Below are positions 4,962-6,695 of a stretch of 6,695 bases of DNA, piece by piece. The notes under the pieces were generated by a model. That model had not been told where the DNA came from and did no database searches. It saw only the letters and a list, made by a program, of their open reading frames with translations. The DNA comes from JAAEQG01 sp023133475 (GTDB lineage Bacteria > Planctomycetota > Phycisphaerae > UBA1845), in contig DAOVLE010000258.1 in assembly GCA_030631415.1 (NCBI GenBank), positions 1-6,695 of the forward strand, given 5' to 3'. Both the position numbers and the translations under genes were made by a program. The first letter of the stretch is position 1. Each line of letters opens with the position of its first letter.

Positions 4962-4982
4962 GTAGGGCGGGTTCCACCCGCC
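4962..4982 (+). repeat. REP-like single copy, class A
   Basis: GTAG and then GGCGGGTTCCACCCGCC, followed directly by GCGCGATACTGACAAAATGG. The following bases match those around 2973-3022, which indicates that this REP and the adjacent class B end have a common history. Confidence 0.8.
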
Positions 4983-5015
4983 GCGCGATACTGACAAAAT
5001 GGAAAATGGAAAATG

Positions 5016-5180
5016 CGGACTTGTCGCCGCTAACCCGGATATTTCACCGCGGAGCACGCGGAGAGCGCGGAGAAGAGCAAGAAGAGATTTAGAGGATAAA
5101 GAGGGAAGAGTCGAAGCTGGGCAACGCTGCCAACCCCACATTTTCCATTTTTCATTTTCCATTTTCCATTTTCTCCATTC
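5016..5180 (-). repeat. Class B repeat module, left inverted arm
   Basis: These 165 bases are the reverse complement of 6472-6636 with three mismatches that I can find and no gaps. On the minus strand the order is: A-rich AATGGAAAATG units, GTGGGGTTGGC, pyrimidine-rich TCTTCTTGCTCTTCTCCGCG, CTCCGCGGTGAAATATCCGG and TTAGCGGCGACAAGTCCG. Weaker similarity of the A-rich kind continues to about 5197 and back to about 4995. Confidence 0.9.
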
Positions 5181-5202
5181 CCCATTCTCCATTCTCCGCG
5201 TG

Positions 5203-5231
5203 TTGGCGCCTCTGGGGAGGTTGGCTAGAAT
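5203..5231 (+). promoter_or_regulatory. Candidate promoter of the glycosyltransferase gene
   Basis: TTGGCG (5203-5208), a 17-bp spacer and TAGAAT (5226-5231) match the sigma70 consensus at 4 of 6 and 5 of 6 positions. The site lies just outside the class B module. It would give a leader of about 155 nt before GTG 5395. Confidence 0.4.
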
Positions 5232-5382
5232 TGCGCTTTCGACTCCCGACGGGGCGGTGCGGGGAACGTGAGCTTGATTCGCCGCCTGTATCACGCCGGT
5301 TCGTCGACTTGTGGACCCCCCGGTTGGAAAACTTCGCGCCGGCGATGTTCGCACGCCCGAACCGCAAGTCAGACACGGAGGC

Positions 5383-5389
5383 AGGAGGT
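5383..5389 (+). promoter_or_regulatory. Strong Shine-Dalgarno site fixing the glycosyltransferase start
   Basis: AGGAGGT ends 5 nt before GTG 5395. This is the best ribosome binding site in the window, and it decides in favour of the GTG over the in-frame GTG at 5311, which has no such site. Confidence 0.8.
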
Positions 5390-5394
5390 CACAG

Positions 5395-6450
5395 GTGGCA
5401 TCGGAATGCCCGGAACAGAATGACTCACCGCTGGTAAGCATCGTCATGCCGATTCGCAACGAGGCGGACTTCATCGCCCGGAGCATCCGCGGCATCCTGG
5501 ACAACGACTATCCCGCCGACCGTATGGAAATCATCGTGGTCGATGGGATGAGTGATGACGGAACCCGGCGAATCATCGAGGAACTGCACGCCGGGGATTC
5601 ACGAATCAAGTTGGTGGACAATCCTCACCGGGTCGTGCCCCACGCGATGAACGCGGGAATTCGCGAGTCAAGCGGCGACATTATGATCCGCATTGACGGG
5701 CATGCCATTGTGGCTGATGACTTCGTCAGCCAAAGCGTCAAAACCCTCCGGGAACACCCCGAAGCATGGTGCGTGGCAGGGCCGGTGGAGACCGTCAGCA
5801 CCACCTTCGTCGGCAAAACCATAGCCTCGGCAATGAGTTCGCCGGTCGGCACGGGCAACGCCATGTTCAGGTTGGGCAACTATGAAGGGTATGTGGACAC
5901 CGCGGCTTTTGGGGCATATTGGCGCTGGGTCTTCGATAAAATCGGAATGTTCGACGAAGAACTCGTCCGCAACCAGGACGACGAATTGAATCTGCGGGTC
6001 ATTCTGGCAGGGGGCAAAATCTACATGACCCCACGAATCCGCAGCCGATACTATGCACGAGCCTCTCTGGGCAAGCTGGCCAGGCAGTACTTCCAATACG
6101 GTTTCTGGAGAGCACGCACGATTCAGAAGCATCGTCAGCCGGCGACCCTTCGGCAGGTGGTTCCGCTGATTTTCGTGGCCACATGGTTGATACTGATTGC
6201 CGGAGCCTTGCTGTTTGCACCGCTGAGATGGGCATTGGCTGGTTTCGCGGTGCTCTACGCCTTGGGTTTGGTGATTGGTGCCGTCGATGTTCTCCGGCGG
6301 ACCGGGTTTGCCACCGGGCTGCTTTCGCCGCTGGTGTTTGCCATTTTGCATTTTGCTTACGGCCTGGGATGCCTAAAGGGGCTCGTATGGTTCGTCTTGT
6401 TGCGCCGTGGGCCGGCGAGCCGACCGGAGGACCACCCGCTGTCGCGTTGA
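5395..6450 (+). CDS. Family 2 glycosyltransferase, ExoA-like, membrane-anchored
   Basis: This 351-residue protein (GTG start) has a GT-A catalytic domain followed by membrane helices. LVSIVMPIRNE (13-23) and VVDGMSDDGT (48-57) bind the nucleotide sugar. RIDGHA (99-104) is the DxD-region variant typical of ExoA-type enzymes. GTGNAMFRLG and VDTAAFGAYWR follow. NQDDE (193-197) supplies the likely catalytic base, and QYGFW (233-237) takes the place of the QxxRW-like motif. Three hydrophobic helices follow at about 254-273, 278-297 and 309-334, the last ending in HFAYGLGCLKGLVWF, a stretch seen in this subgroup. It probably adds a sugar to a lipid-linked intermediate on the cytoplasmic face of the membrane, for exopolysaccharide or similar glycan. 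Donor and acceptor are unknown. No other polysaccharide gene is present, so it stands alone. The start rests on AGGAGGT 5 nt upstream. The gene is bracketed by inverted class B modules, the right one starting 21 bp after the stop. Confidence 0.9.
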   Translation: MASECPEQNDSPLVSIVMPIRNEADFIARSIRGILDNDYPADRMEIIVVDGMSDDGTRRIIEELHAGDSRIKLVDNPHRVVPHAMNAGIRESSGDIMIRIDGHAIVADDFVSQSVKTLREHPEAWCVAGPVETVSTTFVGKTIASAMSSPVGTGNAMFRLGNYEGYVDTAAFGAYWRWVFDKIGMFDEELVRNQDDELNLRVILAGGKIYMTPRIRSRYYARASLGKLARQYFQYGFWRARTIQKHRQPATLRQVVPLIFVATWLILIAGALLFAPLRWALAGFAVLYALGLVIGAVDVLRRTGFATGLLSPLVFAILHFAYGLGCLKGLVWFVLLRRGPASRPEDHPLSR

Positions 6451-6471
6451 TCCCGGCGAGCGAGGAATGGA

Positions 6472-6636
6472 GAATGGAGAAAATGGAAAATGGAAAATGA
6501 AAAATGGAAAATGTGGGGTTGGCGGCGTTGCCCAGCTTCGACTCTTCCCCCTTTATCCTCTAAATCTCTTCTCGCTCTTCTCCGCGCTCTCCGCGTGCTC
6601 CGCGGTGAAATATCCGGGTTAGCGGCGACAAGTCCG
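6472..6636 (+). repeat. Class B repeat module, right inverted arm
   Basis: The 165-bp partner of 5016-5180 in opposite orientation, about 98 percent identical by eye. It starts 21 bp past the glycosyltransferase stop with 7-base AAAATGG-type units and ends at TTAGCGGCGACAAGTCCG, where it runs into the tandem units at the window end. Confidence 0.9.
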
Positions 6637-6695
6637 TAGCGTTTAGCGGCGACAAGTCCACAGCGTTTAGCGGCGACCCGAAGGGGAGCGTGTAG
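6619..6695 (+). repeat. Tandem 24-bp units at the right edge
   Basis: TTAGCGGCGAC recurs at 6619, 6643 and 6667, an exact 24-base period. The first two units differ at two or so positions (GTAGCG against ACAGCG), and the third changes to CCGAAGGGGAGCGTGTAG. The last 50 bases recur inverted at 3071-3120. The array may continue past the window. Confidence 0.8.

Larger units (their letters stand above)
4865..5394. other. Gene-free region of about 530 bp, repeats and a promoter
   Basis: This interval separates two divergently transcribed genes. It holds a REP-like copy, a class B module in reverse orientation and a candidate promoter for the glycosyltransferase gene. Its first part (to 4960) may belong to the methyltransferase gene if an upstream start is used. 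No other gene is supported. Confidence 0.55.

Noticed and set aside
275..4982. CRISPR array
   Set aside because: The repeats are palindromic and irregularly spaced over kilobases, in both orientations and without uniform spacers.
5311..5394. N-terminal extension of the glycosyltransferase from GTG 5311
   Set aside because: It has no ribosome binding site and no family similarity, whereas AGGAGGT stands 5 nt before GTG 5395.
5668..6351. Minus-strand open frame (227 codons)
   Set aside because: It is antisense to the glycosyltransferase domain and helices and shows no motifs or start signals.
5016..6636. Classical insertion sequence with 165-bp terminal inverted repeats
   Set aside because: The enclosed gene is a glycosyltransferase, no transposase is present, no target duplication is visible at the outer ends, and the module occurs elsewhere without a gene.

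Overview
The window most resembles a chromosomal stretch of a planctomycete, probably of the Phycisphaerae type. This rests on a large prepilin-like protein with a C-terminal H-Xn-DG motif, a secreted protein ending in a PEP-CTERM sorting tail, weak or absent Shine-Dalgarno sequences at some starts, and many intergenic palindromes. The assignment is an inference from gene style, not a database match. I see no rRNA, tRNA, CRISPR array, transposase or integrase.

Layout. Positions 1-388 hold no gene, only palindromic repeats. Three minus-strand genes follow: a prepilin-like protein (389-1135), a PEP-CTERM exported protein with several His motifs (1223-2092), and a 100-residue exported His/Cys-rich protein (2346-2648). 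The last has a sigma70-like promoter carrying a dyad that could be an operator. Positions 2649-3365 are intergenic and repeat-rich, ending in a promoter for a plus-strand LOG-family (lysine decarboxylase-like) gene (3366-4151). That gene converges on a minus-strand SAM-dependent, phospholipid N-methyltransferase-like gene (4214-4864), with a perfect 21-bp inverted repeat between them. After a second repeat-rich gap (4865-5394) comes a plus-strand ExoA-like family 2 glycosyltransferase (5395-6450). The right end (6451-6695) is repeat.

The most unusual content is the repeats. One family (class A) looks like REP elements: the tetranucleotide GTAG followed by a short imperfect palindrome of the type GGCGGGT-TCC-ACCCGCC. 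There are ten full copies and one truncated copy, single or in inverted pairs, most of them within about 15 bp of a stop codon. One copy even provides the stop codon of the methyltransferase gene. A second family (class B) is a roughly 165-bp module. Two copies with about 98 percent identity by eye lie in inverted orientation on either side of the glycosyltransferase gene, and further partial copies lie elsewhere. A third palindrome type makes a perfect 27-bp inverted repeat near the left end.

How the genes work together. The three left-hand genes all encode exported proteins on one strand. The His-rich features of two of them suggest, without proving, a link to metal handling at the cell surface. 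The LOG, methyltransferase and glycosyltransferase genes look like independent single-gene units separated by repeats.
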